Assembly (NCBI GenBank): GCA_029940695.1
Contig: JAPYUP010000001.1
Location: forward strand, 1-64,000
Reading direction: 5' to 3'
Origin: Candidatus Thalassarchaeaceae archaeon
Lineage (GTDB): Archaea; Thermoplasmatota; Poseidoniia; Poseidoniales; Thalassarchaeaceae
Length of the DNA stretch: 64,000 bases
The notes beneath the pieces were generated by a model. The model was not told the DNA's origin. It was given only the letters and a program-made list of their open reading frames with translations, and searched no databases. The position numbers and the translations under genes were made by a program. Positions 16,883 through 24,323 of the stretch are shown here, one piece after another. Numbering within the stretch: position 1 is the first letter of the stretch; each line of letters begins with the position of its first letter.

Positions 16883-16994
16883 TACTGACTCAAGTATTCA
16901 GTAGATTAACTCATGGATGAATCATTCGCATTTGTCATGAAGATTAGGGTGATATCAAACCCATTGAAACCCCTGGTCCTATGCCTACACAGCA

Positions 16995-17012
16995 GTTGAA
17001 GCACTAACCCCC
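16995..17012 (+). promoter_or_regulatory. TTGAAG-CCCCC element before the class IV aminotransferase
   Basis: GTTGAAGCACTAACCCCC begins 28 nt before the ATG, keeping the layout of the small-protein elements with one change in the heptamer. Confidence 0.5.
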
Positions 17013-17022
17013 ATCGCACCTC

Positions 17023-17796
17023 ATGCCCAAACCCCGTTCTGCCGTCTGGTCGGGTATCGCTTGGGACGGAAAATCATCCCTGCTAGCAGCGGACATGCAC
17101 TTTGATAGAATTCATCGCCACGCCACAGTCCTAGGAATACAGACTCCTGACAACCTAGCCAAGAGTGTCTTCGAGGTCCTGACTGACCTCGAACTCCCTG
17201 GAGAGGCAAATGACAGCACAGATCAAGCGGCCTTCCTCGTCATAGTTGGTGTAAGATCAAACGGGGAGTTCTACGTTGAGCCAGTCGTCATCCGGACTTG
17301 GCCCGAAGTCCCTCTGTCAGCGATTTCTCTCGCCGCTCCCACGTGGGACGAGCCCGTCAGAGGCACCAAGCACGCAGAGTGGGGGCCGTACAGGGACGCG
17401 AGACTGACTGCTATCGAAAACGGTGCGGACATCGCTCTGCTGTTTGAAGAAGATATCCTAGTGGACGGAGATCGCTGTGCCCCGCTACTGCTCGACTACG
17501 ATGGCGTGGCCTACCACCCTCGGCACAGCGACGGCGCCCTAGACTCGGTAACCATTGAACAGATCCGGCCAGAACTCGAGGCAGTAGGTATCCCAGTGAG
17601 GCCGGTCAAACTAACTCTCGACATGATACTACGTGCGTCTGAGATGGTGGTGTGCGGGAGCGGAATGGGGGTTCGCGCAATCGGCAGCATCGATAGTCGA
17701 ACCATTGGCACACCTCGAGGCAGGCTGTTCCAAGCGGCCACGGAAGCATGGTTCTCTAGGCTCGAAGTTGGCTGGATTACTGCCGGGGACATCTAG
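17023..17796 (+). CDS. Class IV PLP aminotransferase, PabC-like
   Basis: Divergent member of the branched-chain aminotransferase / aminodeoxychorismate lyase fold. The likely PLP lysine is K116 in VRGTKHAEWGPYRDARL, which matches the 'K...Y...A...A' block of PabC. Next come the IALLFEEDILVDGDRCAPLLLDYDG segment, the YHPRHSDGALDSVTIEQI block, GIPVRPVKLTLDMILRASEMVVCGSGMGVRAI (the conserved end of the domain) and a terminal GRLFQAATEAWF. Length (257) is typical. A 4-amino-4-deoxychorismate lyase role would feed folate synthesis alongside thyA/folA; the substrate is inferred. An element with TTGAAG and CCCCC lies at -28. Confidence 0.72.
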   Translation: MPKPRSAVWSGIAWDGKSSLLAADMHFDRIHRHATVLGIQTPDNLAKSVFEVLTDLELPGEANDSTDQAAFLVIVGVRSNGEFYVEPVVIRTWPEVPLSAISLAAPTWDEPVRGTKHAEWGPYRDARLTAIENGADIALLFEEDILVDGDRCAPLLLDYDGVAYHPRHSDGALDSVTIEQIRPELEAVGIPVRPVKLTLDMILRASEMVVCGSGMGVRAIGSIDSRTIGTPRGRLFQAATEAWFSRLEVGWITAGDI

Positions 17797-17905
17797 GGTA
17801 CTCGTCAGAATCTACTTCGCTACCCTCTGATTCAGAAAGACACGCGCTAGATATGATGGTAATGGGGTCATGTTAGTAAAATATGGAAGAACGAATCAAT
17901 GTATT

Positions 17906-17929
17906 ATAGGGAGTCGAATCAGTCCTAGA
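17906..17929. repeat. Left arm of inverted repeat around the 86-aa gene
   Basis: ATAGGGAGTC, six spacer bases, then GTCCTAGA. The partner at 18306-18320 reads ATAGGGAGTCCTAGA on the minus strand. The arms flank the gene at 18010-18270. Confidence 0.3.
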
Positions 17930-17946
17930 GATCGTGCTGTATAGCA
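17924..17946. repeat. 23-nt repeat with TGCT/AGCA palindrome
   Basis: CCTAGAGATC followed by GTGCTGTATAGCA. 20 of 23 positions match 22465-22487. Both lie between the 3' ends of convergent genes, so a shared end-of-transcription role is possible. Confidence 0.45.
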
Positions 17947-18009
17947 TTCTGATGGTTGATGGGGACAGCAGTGCGGCGTAAGATGGGTTGAGAATAGACT
18001 ACCGACCGG

Positions 18010-18270
18010 TCATTCGGTTTCCTGTATCGAAGTTCCATAGACTGTGAGAACGACCGACCAACGTTTTCCGTCGAACGCTGGCGTCAATCCTGGTTTATTG
18101 GTTTCAAAGGACGCAGAAGAGATTTCTCTCGTCTCTTTGAAGTGTCGAAGGTATTCCTGAATGTTCTCCCAAAGTTCCGGGAGCGATTCCGCATATACCC
18201 TCACATGCTGACCCGGAGCCTCCCATCCATCAGCTAGGCCCATATCTACAACCTCCCACTTTTCGCCCAT
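18010..18270 (-). CDS. Small unrecognised soluble protein, 86 aa
   Basis: An 86-residue protein without membrane segments. Predicted layout is strand, strand, helix (SLPELWENIQEYLRHFKETR), strand, strand, recalling compact alpha/beta folds of the HicB or dsRBD kind, but I recognise no family. The N-terminus has several Trp and acidic residues. The start ATG at 18270 is exactly 10 nt after a 19-nt element, which supports it as a real gene. It is flanked by an inverted repeat (17906-17929 and 18306-18320). Confidence 0.65.
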   Translation of the reverse strand: MGEKWEVVDMGLADGWEAPGQHVRVYAESLPELWENIQEYLRHFKETREISSASFETNKPGLTPAFDGKRWSVVLTVYGTSIQETE

Positions 18271-18280
18271 GGTTTCCGAA

Positions 18281-18299
18281 GGGGGTGCGTGGCTTGAAC
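18281..18299 (-). promoter_or_regulatory. 19-nt TTCAAG-CCCCC element of the 86-aa gene
   Basis: The minus strand reads GTTCAAGCCACGCACCCCC and begins 29 nt before the ATG. Confidence 0.7.
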
Positions 18300-18305
18300 A
18301 GTGTG

Positions 18306-18320
18306 TTTCTAGGACTCCCT
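18306..18320. repeat. Right arm of inverted repeat
   Basis: TCTAGGACTCCCTAT, the reverse complement of the arm at 17906-17929 apart from a spacer inserted in the left arm. Confidence 0.3.
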
Positions 18321-18352
18321 ATGAAATGTCAATAAGGTGGTAAATGAGTTGC

Positions 18353-18367
18353 CCTCGAGTCAATGAT
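18353..18367 (+). repeat. CCCYCGAGTCAAT dispersed repeat (weaker copy)
   Basis: Reads CCCTCGAGTCAAT then GA; matches the core of the copies at 4-21 and 13966-13985. Intergenic, 56 nt before the DEAD helicase start. Confidence 0.3.
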
Positions 18368-18422
18368 TACTGTGGATCGTATGCTGTTAACAAAGTAATC
18401 CTACTTGCTATGCTAAATAGGG

Positions 18423-19790
18423 ATGGCAGGCGCGACCCAAAAGAGGTATAGGTTGGTTCGATTTTCAGATTTAGGAATTGGTCTCCAATTGGTCGAAGCA
18501 TTGCGAATCGAGGGAATTATCGAGCCATTTGAAGTTCAGTGCGAAACAATTCCGGATGCGATTCTCGGCAGAGATGTATGCTGTAGGGCCCCGACTGGAT
18601 CAGGAAAAACCTTGGCATTCGGTTTGCCACTGATTGCAAGGACCGCTGAAGCCAAGCCAAAAAGGCCGACTTCCTTGGTTCTCACCCCAACGAGAGAATT
18701 GGCCGAGCAAATCAGAAATGTTCTGAAACCTCTTGCTAGGTCTGTGGATTTGGGCGTCTTGTCTATCTACGGAGGAACCCCATATAGGGGGCAATTGAGG
18801 TCACTGGCGCGCGGTGTCGACATCTTAGTCGCCTGCCCTGGCAGGCTACTCGATTTACTAGATAGGGGTGCACTTCGTCTCGATGATGTAGACATTGTCG
18901 TCCTTGATGAGGCCGATCGTATGGCAGACATGGGCTTCATGGAACCAGTCTGCTCGATACTCGATAAGTGTCGTCCGAAACGCCAGACAATATTATTCAG
19001 CGCAACTCTGGACGATGACGTTGCTGAGATTGTCAAATCATATCAGAGCGATCCCGTCAAAATCAATATTGGACCTGTGGAAGTAAGCATGGAAAGCATG
19101 CAACACCTATTCTGGAAAACCAACTCGCGTTCAAAGGCGGATCTTTCGTCCTACATTGCTGAGAAATGTGGTCGAAGCATAATATTCTGTAGAACTAGGG
19201 CCGGAGTGAACAGACTAGGGGATGAACTGAAGGTGATTGGCTCATCATACACCACCCTTCACGGGGGCATGAATCAGGGACAGAGAGCCAGGTCAATGCA
19301 AAAGTTCAGTGGTGGCCGTGCGAGAATCCTGATTGCAACCGATGTCGCTTCGCGTGGAATTGACGTAAACGACGTCGGGTGCGTGATAAATTTCGATCCG
19401 CCTGAAAATGGTAAGGCGTACAAGCATCGAAGTGGTAGAACCGCGCGAGCGGGCTCGACTGGAACTGTAGTCTCTTTGGTGCAGAGATCGCAACAGAAGC
19501 GGTACCGAAGTATTCAAAATGGAGCGGGAATTAAGTGTAAGTTTACCGATCCCAGGGTGGAAATATTGGAGGAAAGAAAATTTATTCTAACTCCCTCCAA
19601 TAGATCAGAAAGACGTAGCAATTCCAGAGGCTCACGAAATCACAACAAGAGGACAAGAGGAAATCGGAAAGGGGCGCAATCCAGTTCTACCCCCCATAAA
19701 TCTGGATCCCCACATGGCCGTCGAAAAGGGAAAGGGAAACACAAGTCCCGTTCTCGTAACAAACTAAGGAAAGCAGATTCTAGGGCTTAA
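18423..19790 (+). CDS. DEAD-box RNA helicase
   Basis: ATP-dependent RNA helicase. Visible motifs in order: a Q-motif region (FSDLGI...PFEVQCETIP), Walker A RAPTGSGKT (about 56-64), PTRELAEQI, DEAD as VVLDEADRM (about 158-166), SAT as FSATL, the FCRTRAG block, ATDVASRGID and HRSGRTARAG. After about residue 375 a basic, low-complexity tail of 80 residues rich in Arg, Lys, Ser, Asn and His probably binds RNA. The overall plan matches bacterial RhlE-like proteins (cold-shock or ribosome assembly). GC content is below the window average, as in the next gene. Confidence 0.95.
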   Translation: MAGATQKRYRLVRFSDLGIGLQLVEALRIEGIIEPFEVQCETIPDAILGRDVCCRAPTGSGKTLAFGLPLIARTAEAKPKRPTSLVLTPTRELAEQIRNVLKPLARSVDLGVLSIYGGTPYRGQLRSLARGVDILVACPGRLLDLLDRGALRLDDVDIVVLDEADRMADMGFMEPVCSILDKCRPKRQTILFSATLDDDVAEIVKSYQSDPVKINIGPVEVSMESMQHLFWKTNSRSKADLSSYIAEKCGRSIIFCRTRAGVNRLGDELKVIGSSYTTLHGGMNQGQRARSMQKFSGGRARILIATDVASRGIDVNDVGCVINFDPPENGKAYKHRSGRTARAGSTGTVVSLVQRSQQKRYRSIQNGAGIKCKFTDPRVEILEERKFILTPSNRSERRSNSRGSRNHNKRTRGNRKGAQSSSTPHKSGSPHGRRKGKGKHKSRSRNKLRKADSRA

Positions 19791-19868
19791 TCACTCAGGG
19801 GTTTCAATGGATTCCTTTTCCAATATCCACCCAATAATCTACGTACGAATAAGAATACTCCCGTCAAA

Positions 19869-19875
19869 CTTGATG
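19869..19875 (+). promoter_or_regulatory. Promoter box of the RluA gene (CTTGATG)
   Basis: CTTGATG begins 29 nt before the ATG at 19898. Confidence 0.4.
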
Positions 19876-19897
19876 GGTACCTCCCTCTGCCAGATTC

Positions 19898-20794
19898 ATG
19901 GCCAACCAAAGGATTGAGGCAGTGGTACAAGGGCATTTGATTGATGTTCTATCAATCCTCCATCCTGAAGCAAAGAAAAACTCACTGCGGCGAATGATTG
20001 ATCATGGACGCGTGCGGATAGATGGTAACAAGGCGACTCGTGCTAAGGAAATTGTTTCCATCGGATCAATTGTAGAAACACTCTCTCGTTCTGAAGGAGA
20101 TAGTCCTGCCGGGGTAAAAATTGATGGAATTCCAGATCCAAAGATTCTATTCGATGATCACTCATTAATTGTCGTCAACAAACCCGCAGGTCTTCTTTCT
20201 GTGGCAACCCAGAGGGGTGAATTGGATACAATGTTTGACCGGACACTGAATTGGGTTTCAAGAAATCATTCAACTCGAGTACATCTTGTTCATCGTCTTG
20301 ATAGGGAAACATCTGGTTGTTTGCTTCTCGCTAAGTCTCCAGAAGTAAGAAATATGCTGCAAAAACAATTCAAAGATCGTACGGTTGAACGAATCTATCA
20401 TGCTGTCGTATTCGGAAAACCCCCTTCCGATTCAGGTGTCGTAACCTCTCGTATTCAGGAGACGAAAGATAAACGGATGCGTTTAGTAACGAAGGGATGG
20501 AGAGCTGGTAAGGAAGCGATTACTAACTGGAGAATAGAGCAGACTGCACCGATTCATAGTTTAATCAGAATAAAAATCGACACAGGGAGGAGATCTCAAA
20601 TTAGACTCCACATGAGTGAAATTGGTTGTCCGGTTGCTGGCGATACTCGGTATGGCCGAGGTAAGGCAAGTGTGAACAGATTGTGTTTACACGCTTCTTC
20701 ACTTGAATTTGAACATCCGAATGGAAACAGGATACGAGTTGATAGTGAGATTCCAACTAAGCTAAACTCAGAATTGAATCGCAGGTCGTTATGA
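19898..20794 (+). CDS. RluA-family pseudouridine synthase with S4 domain
   Basis: Converts uridine to pseudouridine in rRNA or tRNA. An S4-like RNA-binding domain occupies residues about 5-62. The catalytic domain has VVNKPAGLL near 92-100, the RluA signature HRLDRETSG at 132-140 (catalytic Asp135) and the RRSQIRLHMSEIGCPVAGDTRYG block. Length (298) is standard for bacterial RluA/C/D. This family is mainly bacterial, and the low GC (some lines about 43%) compared with the 20.8-22 kb region supports past transfer. Which site it modifies cannot be told. Confidence 0.93.
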   Translation: MANQRIEAVVQGHLIDVLSILHPEAKKNSLRRMIDHGRVRIDGNKATRAKEIVSIGSIVETLSRSEGDSPAGVKIDGIPDPKILFDDHSLIVVNKPAGLLSVATQRGELDTMFDRTLNWVSRNHSTRVHLVHRLDRETSGCLLLAKSPEVRNMLQKQFKDRTVERIYHAVVFGKPPSDSGVVTSRIQETKDKRMRLVTKGWRAGKEAITNWRIEQTAPIHSLIRIKIDTGRRSQIRLHMSEIGCPVAGDTRYGRGKASVNRLCLHASSLEFEHPNGNRIRVDSEIPTKLNSELNRRSL

Positions 20795-20846
20795 GATCGT
20801 GAATAGGTGAATCAAAGATCATAAATGGGCAATGGAATCATGAGCA

Positions 20847-21890
20847 TTAACCAATGAATCCAGCCCTCACTAAAGGTGCCACGTCGTTGGCATAGAGTTC
20901 AATCGAATTCATCAGTTGCTCATGCGGCATTCCCCCATTGCTGTACTTCATGTCGAATCTGGAGAGCTTTAGTATCCTAGCATTTCGAATAATCTTCTCA
21001 GCTACTGTCTCCGGAGAGCCAACATAGAGTGAGCCTTCGGGTCCGATGGCGAACTCAAATTGGTCGTAAGTCACCGGGGGCCATCCCCGCTCTCTACCAA
21101 TCCTTGTGAACATCTCTCTGTAGTGGGGCCAGACCTCCGCCTGGGCCCGCTCATCCGTGTTGGACACATGACCTGGACTATGGCAGGATATTGGCTGTAT
21201 GGGGTGGCCAAACCGCTCTAGAGAATGCAAATAGAGATCAACATACTGGGTGAACCTCTCTGGTTGGCCCCCTATGATTGCGATGCATAGTGGGAAACCG
21301 TAGCGGGCCGCCCTGACGACCGATTCAGGACTTCCGCCCACGCCAATCCACGTCCTAAGTGACCCTCGCTGCGTAGTTGGGTAGGCCCTTTGACCCCTAA
21401 GTGGTGGCCTAATCGATCCTTTCCACTCGAGTGGTCCCTCGTGCTTGAGCAAAGACAAAATCTCAAGCTTCTCCCCGAACTGTATGTCATATTCCTCCAT
21501 CTTAATCCCGAATAGAGGAAAAGACTCTGTGAACGAACCCCTCCCAAGGATAACCTCGGCCCTTCCGTTAGAAAGAGCGTCAACTGTGGCAAACCTCTCG
21601 TAGACTCTAATCGGGTCATCTGAGTTCAGAACCGTGACAGCGGATCCCAACCTGATTCTATTCGTCCTGCTGGCGATTGCTGCTAGTACGACCTCGGGTG
21701 AGGAAATGGCGAAGTCCTCCCTGTGGTGTTCTCCGACCCCGAAGAAATCCAATCCTAAGCTATCAGCTAGTACGGCCTCCTCGACTACATTGCGCAAGAC
21801 TTCGTGTTGCTCAAGATGCTGTCCATTAGCCCCTCGAGTGACGTCCCCGAAGGTATCCAGACCCAGCAAGATACCGTTGTCAACCCCCAT
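20847..21890 (-). CDS. LLM-class flavin-dependent oxidoreductase
   Basis: Luciferase-like monooxygenase family, using FMN or F420. The start at the ATG at 21890 lies 6 nt after the stop of the small membrane gene. FFGVGEHHREDFAISSPEVVLAAIASRTNRIRLGSAVTVLNSDDPIRVYERFATVD is the classic N-terminal TIM-barrel signature, followed by GRAEVILGRGSF. The C-terminal IGPEGSLYVGSPETVAEKI is also typical. Length is 347. Substrate and cofactor cannot be predicted. No flavin reductase gene is adjacent, which does not exclude a two-component system. Confidence 0.9.
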   Translation of the reverse strand: MGVDNGILLGLDTFGDVTRGANGQHLEQHEVLRNVVEEAVLADSLGLDFFGVGEHHREDFAISSPEVVLAAIASRTNRIRLGSAVTVLNSDDPIRVYERFATVDALSNGRAEVILGRGSFTESFPLFGIKMEEYDIQFGEKLEILSLLKHEGPLEWKGSIRPPLRGQRAYPTTQRGSLRTWIGVGGSPESVVRAARYGFPLCIAIIGGQPERFTQYVDLYLHSLERFGHPIQPISCHSPGHVSNTDERAQAEVWPHYREMFTRIGRERGWPPVTYDQFEFAIGPEGSLYVGSPETVAEKIIRNARILKLSRFDMKYSNGGMPHEQLMNSIELYANDVAPLVRAGFIG

Positions 21891-21895
21891 TGATT

Positions 21896-22096
21896 TCACC
21901 ACCTTAGTTTGGGGGCAATGAGGACGTCTGTCTCTGTCCAATCCTGGGACCTGAATTCATCCACAACGCCAAATCCGCCCCATATGGCAGAGAGAAAGAT
22001 GCCCAGAATGATGCCGACTGCGCCTATCCCGATGAACATCATCCGCTTCTCATCATCGTCGGGGATTGTTTCATCTTCAGATGGAGCATCTTCCAT
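21896..22096 (-). CDS. Small single-helix membrane protein, 66 aa
   Basis: Unrecognised. An acidic N-terminus (about 15 residues, many Asp/Glu) is followed by a Lys-Arg pair, one hydrophobic helix (MMFIGIGAVGIILGIFLSAI) and a polar tail with Trp and Asp. The arrangement predicts the acidic N-terminus in the cytosol. It ends 6 nt before the flavin oxidoreductase start and is probably co-transcribed with it. It lies at the left end of the second small-protein island, although it lacks the 19-nt element. Confidence 0.65.
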   Translation of the reverse strand: MEDAPSEDETIPDDDEKRMMFIGIGAVGIILGIFLSAIWGGFGVVDEFRSQDWTETDVLIAPKLRW

Positions 22097-22216
22097 GGCG
22101 CGGTGTTTTCACCTAAACTAATTGAGGCTATCTTGCCACATGGATTCAGAGGGGGGGCCATGCAACTAACGGGTGTTGGATGCGCCCCCCTTCCAAGGTA
22201 CCGATAATGACGCAGG

Positions 22217-22235
22217 CATCTTAGAGGGTGCCCCC
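22217..22235 (+). promoter_or_regulatory. Degenerate 19-nt element before the 67-aa membrane gene
   Basis: CATCTTAGAGGGTGCCCCC begins 30 nt before the ATG at 22247; the CCCCC block is kept, the heptamer is poor. Confidence 0.4.
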
Positions 22236-22246
22236 TACTGATGACT

Positions 22247-22450
22247 ATGGTCAATTGGGAGCGTGCTATCCTCGAATTGATCGCTGGTATGATTTTTCTT
22301 ACAACAATGTACATTGTTGGTGTGGAATATTTTGGCTATTTTGGCTATCTAGCTTTCATTTCTATTTTCTGGATGTCAATACTAATTGTGTTAACCATTT
22401 GGCTTAGGGCAAATAGGAAAGCTATCTTCGTAATCGATGAAGAAGAGTGA
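22247..22450 (+). CDS. Small two-helix membrane protein, 67 aa
   Basis: Unrecognised. Two long hydrophobic helices (about residues 8-28 and 33-54) follow a short polar N-terminus; the C-terminus is basic then acidic (IDEEE). I prefer the ATG at 22247 because it sits 11 nt after the CCCCC block, as in the better elements; the ATG at 22241 would add two residues. It converges on the next gene with a repeat between their stops. Confidence 0.6.
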   Translation: MVNWERAILELIAGMIFLTTMYIVGVEYFGYFGYLAFISIFWMSILIVLTIWLRANRKAIFVIDEEE

Positions 22451-22464
22451 ACGGCATCATCTTC

Positions 22465-22487
22465 CCTAGGGATTGTGCTGCATAGCA
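22465..22487. repeat. 23-nt repeat with TGCT/AGCA palindrome
   Basis: CCTAGGGATT followed by GTGCTGCATAGCA, 20 of 23 identical to 17924-17946. It sits in the 38-nt gap between two convergent stop codons. Confidence 0.45.
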
Positions 22488-22488
22488 G

Positions 22489-22821
22489 TTAATCGAGCTC
22501 GGGGCTGTCCCCCCCCTCCCACCATCCCTTCTCTATGATTTTGTGTCTCCTTGCAAGGTAAAACACGGTAAGAGCCGGCCAAAAGGCAATAATCAGGAAG
22601 ATAAAAAGTGCAGCGATTGGATCCCTACCTCTTATGGACCCCGAAGGAACGTAATCAAAAACCGACTGGATGGATGTAAGTTTCTGAAATACGTACCACC
22701 AGACTGTGTTCAGTGTCAACGCCAAGAGAAAAATCATCGTTCCAAGCCTATTGCGTTCGCCGAGTTCGGAGTCTTGCGTCGAGGTGGGGGAGACCTCTTC
22801 ATCTCCTTCAGCCAGAGCCAT
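22489..22821 (-). CDS. Two-helix membrane protein with GWWExGDSPE tail, 110 aa
   Basis: Unrecognised. A polar N-terminus (about 25 residues) is followed by two hydrophobic helices (about 27-46 and 70-94) and a basic stretch. The C-terminal sequence GWWEGGDSPE is nearly the same as GWWEEGDSPE in the protein at 23935-24264, 1.1 kb away, so the two share a short functional motif. A CTTGAAA box lies 30 nt upstream of the ATG. Confidence 0.65.
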   Translation of the reverse strand: MALAEGDEEVSPTSTQDSELGERNRLGTMIFLLALTLNTVWWYVFQKLTSIQSVFDYVPSGSIRGRDPIAALFIFLIIAFWPALTVFYLARRHKIIEKGWWEGGDSPELD

Positions 22822-22844
22822 TACTCACCAATTGAGACCATTAC

Positions 22845-22851
22845 TTTCAAG
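22845..22851 (-). promoter_or_regulatory. Promoter box of the 110-aa membrane gene (CTTGAAA)
   Basis: CTTGAAA on the minus strand, beginning 30 nt before the ATG. Confidence 0.45.
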
Positions 22852-22982
22852 CATATTCCCTGCAATGACCCCTCTATGTCGTATGCATACACTAGGGTTG
22901 CGTGGTATATGCCACTGAGTACCTCGACGGTACCTCACACGATTTGCGATGCTTTCTTGACATGATTCACAACCGCGCTTTC

Positions 22983-23858
22983 ATGAGAGTACAATTATTG
23001 ATCGCAATTCTACTGCTTTTTTCTACCTCTTTAGCCGGTTGCGCGGGAGAAAACACTGAGGACGAGGCCACAGGCGGTCTGGATAACGTGGAAGACGGTA
23101 CGTTGGAAGGTACTGACAATGAGGGGGACGAGACTGAGGAAAACACCAATTCGAACGATACGGGGCCTGACTATGACGGTGACGGAATTGAAGACGGGAT
23201 GGATTACGATGACGACGGCGACGGAGTCAACGATACTTACGATGCCTTTCCTCTTGACTCAAACGAGTCTGCAGACACGGACTCGGACGGGATCGGAGAC
23301 AATGCCGACGAGGATGACGACGACGACGGAGTCAACGACACGGAAGATGCGTTTCCTCTTGACCCCTCAGAGACAACAGACTTCGACGGCGATGGGGATG
23401 GCGACAACGGGGACGACGACGACGACTCTGACGGGATAGAGGACTCAATTGACGACTGCCCTCAGAGCTCGGACATCCTCGCAGTGATGAATGCGGATTA
23501 TTTCAGTCTAATGGCAGAGAACGGCATAGGATTGGTTACATTCATTGACGCAATAGACTCGTCAATGAACACTTCTGGGGAAACCGTACAAACCACCTTC
23601 CTGGACTGGGACGGCGACGGATGCTGGATGTTCGAGGATCATGACGATGATGGGGACGGATTGGAAGAAGGCCCAGTGAACGGAACCATCCCGCAGTGGT
23701 GGCTCTACACCCCTGGTGACAACTGCGTTATCGTGGCCAACCCGAATCAGATCGATACCGACGAAGATGGGAGGGGGGACGAGTGCGATGATGATGATGA
23801 CAACGATGGAATCGAAGACTCCGAGGACGCATACCCGCTCGACCCCGAAAATTCGTAA
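22983..23858 (+). CDS. Lipoprotein with Asp-rich thrombospondin-3-like repeats
   Basis: Exported lipoprotein. From the ATG at 22983 a basic start precedes a hydrophobic stretch ending in the lipobox LAGC (Cys about residue 16), followed by an acidic linker. Repeats of the type D-x-D-x-D-G-x-x-D with intervening AFPLD-x-x-E segments then occur at least four times, the pattern of calcium-binding thrombospondin type 3 repeats. DDCPQSS and a later CDDDDDNDGIED end continue it. An upstream ATG at 22962 is a possible alternative. Calcium-stabilised surface adhesion or scaffold is the usual inference; such proteins are frequent in marine group II archaea. Confidence 0.85.
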   Translation: MRVQLLIAILLLFSTSLAGCAGENTEDEATGGLDNVEDGTLEGTDNEGDETEENTNSNDTGPDYDGDGIEDGMDYDDDGDGVNDTYDAFPLDSNESADTDSDGIGDNADEDDDDDGVNDTEDAFPLDPSETTDFDGDGDGDNGDDDDDSDGIEDSIDDCPQSSDILAVMNADYFSLMAENGIGLVTFIDAIDSSMNTSGETVQTTFLDWDGDGCWMFEDHDDDGDGLEEGPVNGTIPQWWLYTPGDNCVIVANPNQIDTDEDGRGDECDDDDDNDGIEDSEDAYPLDPENS

Positions 23859-23905
23859 TCTAGGGTACCCTCTGAATCGTACCTCTGGTCGTCGTCGAAC
23901 AATTC

Positions 23906-23923
23906 GTTCAAGGCTGGCACCCC
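23906..23923 (+). promoter_or_regulatory. TTCAAG-CCCC element (near-perfect copy)
   Basis: GTTCAAGGCTGGCACCCC begins 29 nt before the ATG at 23935. Confidence 0.7.
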
Positions 23924-23934
23924 AACCCGTAATC

Positions 23935-24264
23935 ATGGAGCGTGGAGTTGTAGGTGGCCTTTGCGGGGTCAAAGGATGCAGAAGCCCCACCATGTACCAG
24001 AGTCCCGTCTGCTACAAGCACAAGGGGAAGTCTGGGGACTTCGCGTTCAGGTCTACAAAGGGCGATGCAGAGAAGGAAGAGGAGACGGGATGGTGGGAGG
24101 AGGGAGACAGCCCCGAAGAAGAGGCTCGACAGGTCGCCGACCTCGCCAAGGGCTATTCCAGCACGGAGGACGATGAGGATTGGGATTGGAGTGGGTGGTG
24201 GTGGAGAATTCCCTTGTTCCTTATCATCGTCTTCAGCTGGGAATACGTGAAATACGGACTCTGA
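23935..24264 (+). CDS. Cys/His-rich protein with GWWEEGDSPE motif and C-terminal TM helix, 109 aa
   Basis: Start at the ATG at 23935, 29 nt after the beginning of a near-perfect element. The N-terminal 30 residues contain three Cys and one His arranged C-x4-C-x11-C-x2-H (LCGVKGC...VCYKH), a likely small metal site similar to those in treble-clef-like fingers. A charged middle section carries GWWEEGDSPE, also seen in the protein at 22489-22821, and the C-terminus is a Trp-rich amphipathic stretch leading into a hydrophobic helix (IPLFLIIVFSWEYV). Probably a tail-anchored membrane protein. Function unknown. Confidence 0.7.
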   Translation: MERGVVGGLCGVKGCRSPTMYQSPVCYKHKGKSGDFAFRSTKGDAEKEEETGWWEEGDSPEEEARQVADLAKGYSSTEDDEDWDWSGWWWRIPLFLIIVFSWEYVKYGL

Positions 24265-24292
24265 TTGAATCATGGTGGAGTCCCAGCGAGGC

Positions 24293-24311
24293 ATTCAAGA
24301 ATGGTACCCCC
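24293..24311 (+). promoter_or_regulatory. 19-nt TTCAAG-CCCCC element of the 47-aa micro-protein
   Basis: ATTCAAGAATGGTACCCCC begins 31 nt before ATG 24324 and 28 nt before GTG 24321. Confidence 0.65.
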
Positions 24312-24323
24312 TGTCGTAATGTG

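Noticed and set aside
22706-22918. Short ORF near a TTTCAAG heptamer
   Set aside because: The heptamer is better explained as the promoter box of the minus-strand 110-aa gene; only about 17 codons would follow it in the plus direction.
23908-24294. 128-codon ORF on the minus strand
   Set aside because: Antisense to the 109-aa gene, which has an upstream element and a Cys/His motif; the minus frame is Pro/Leu-rich without features.
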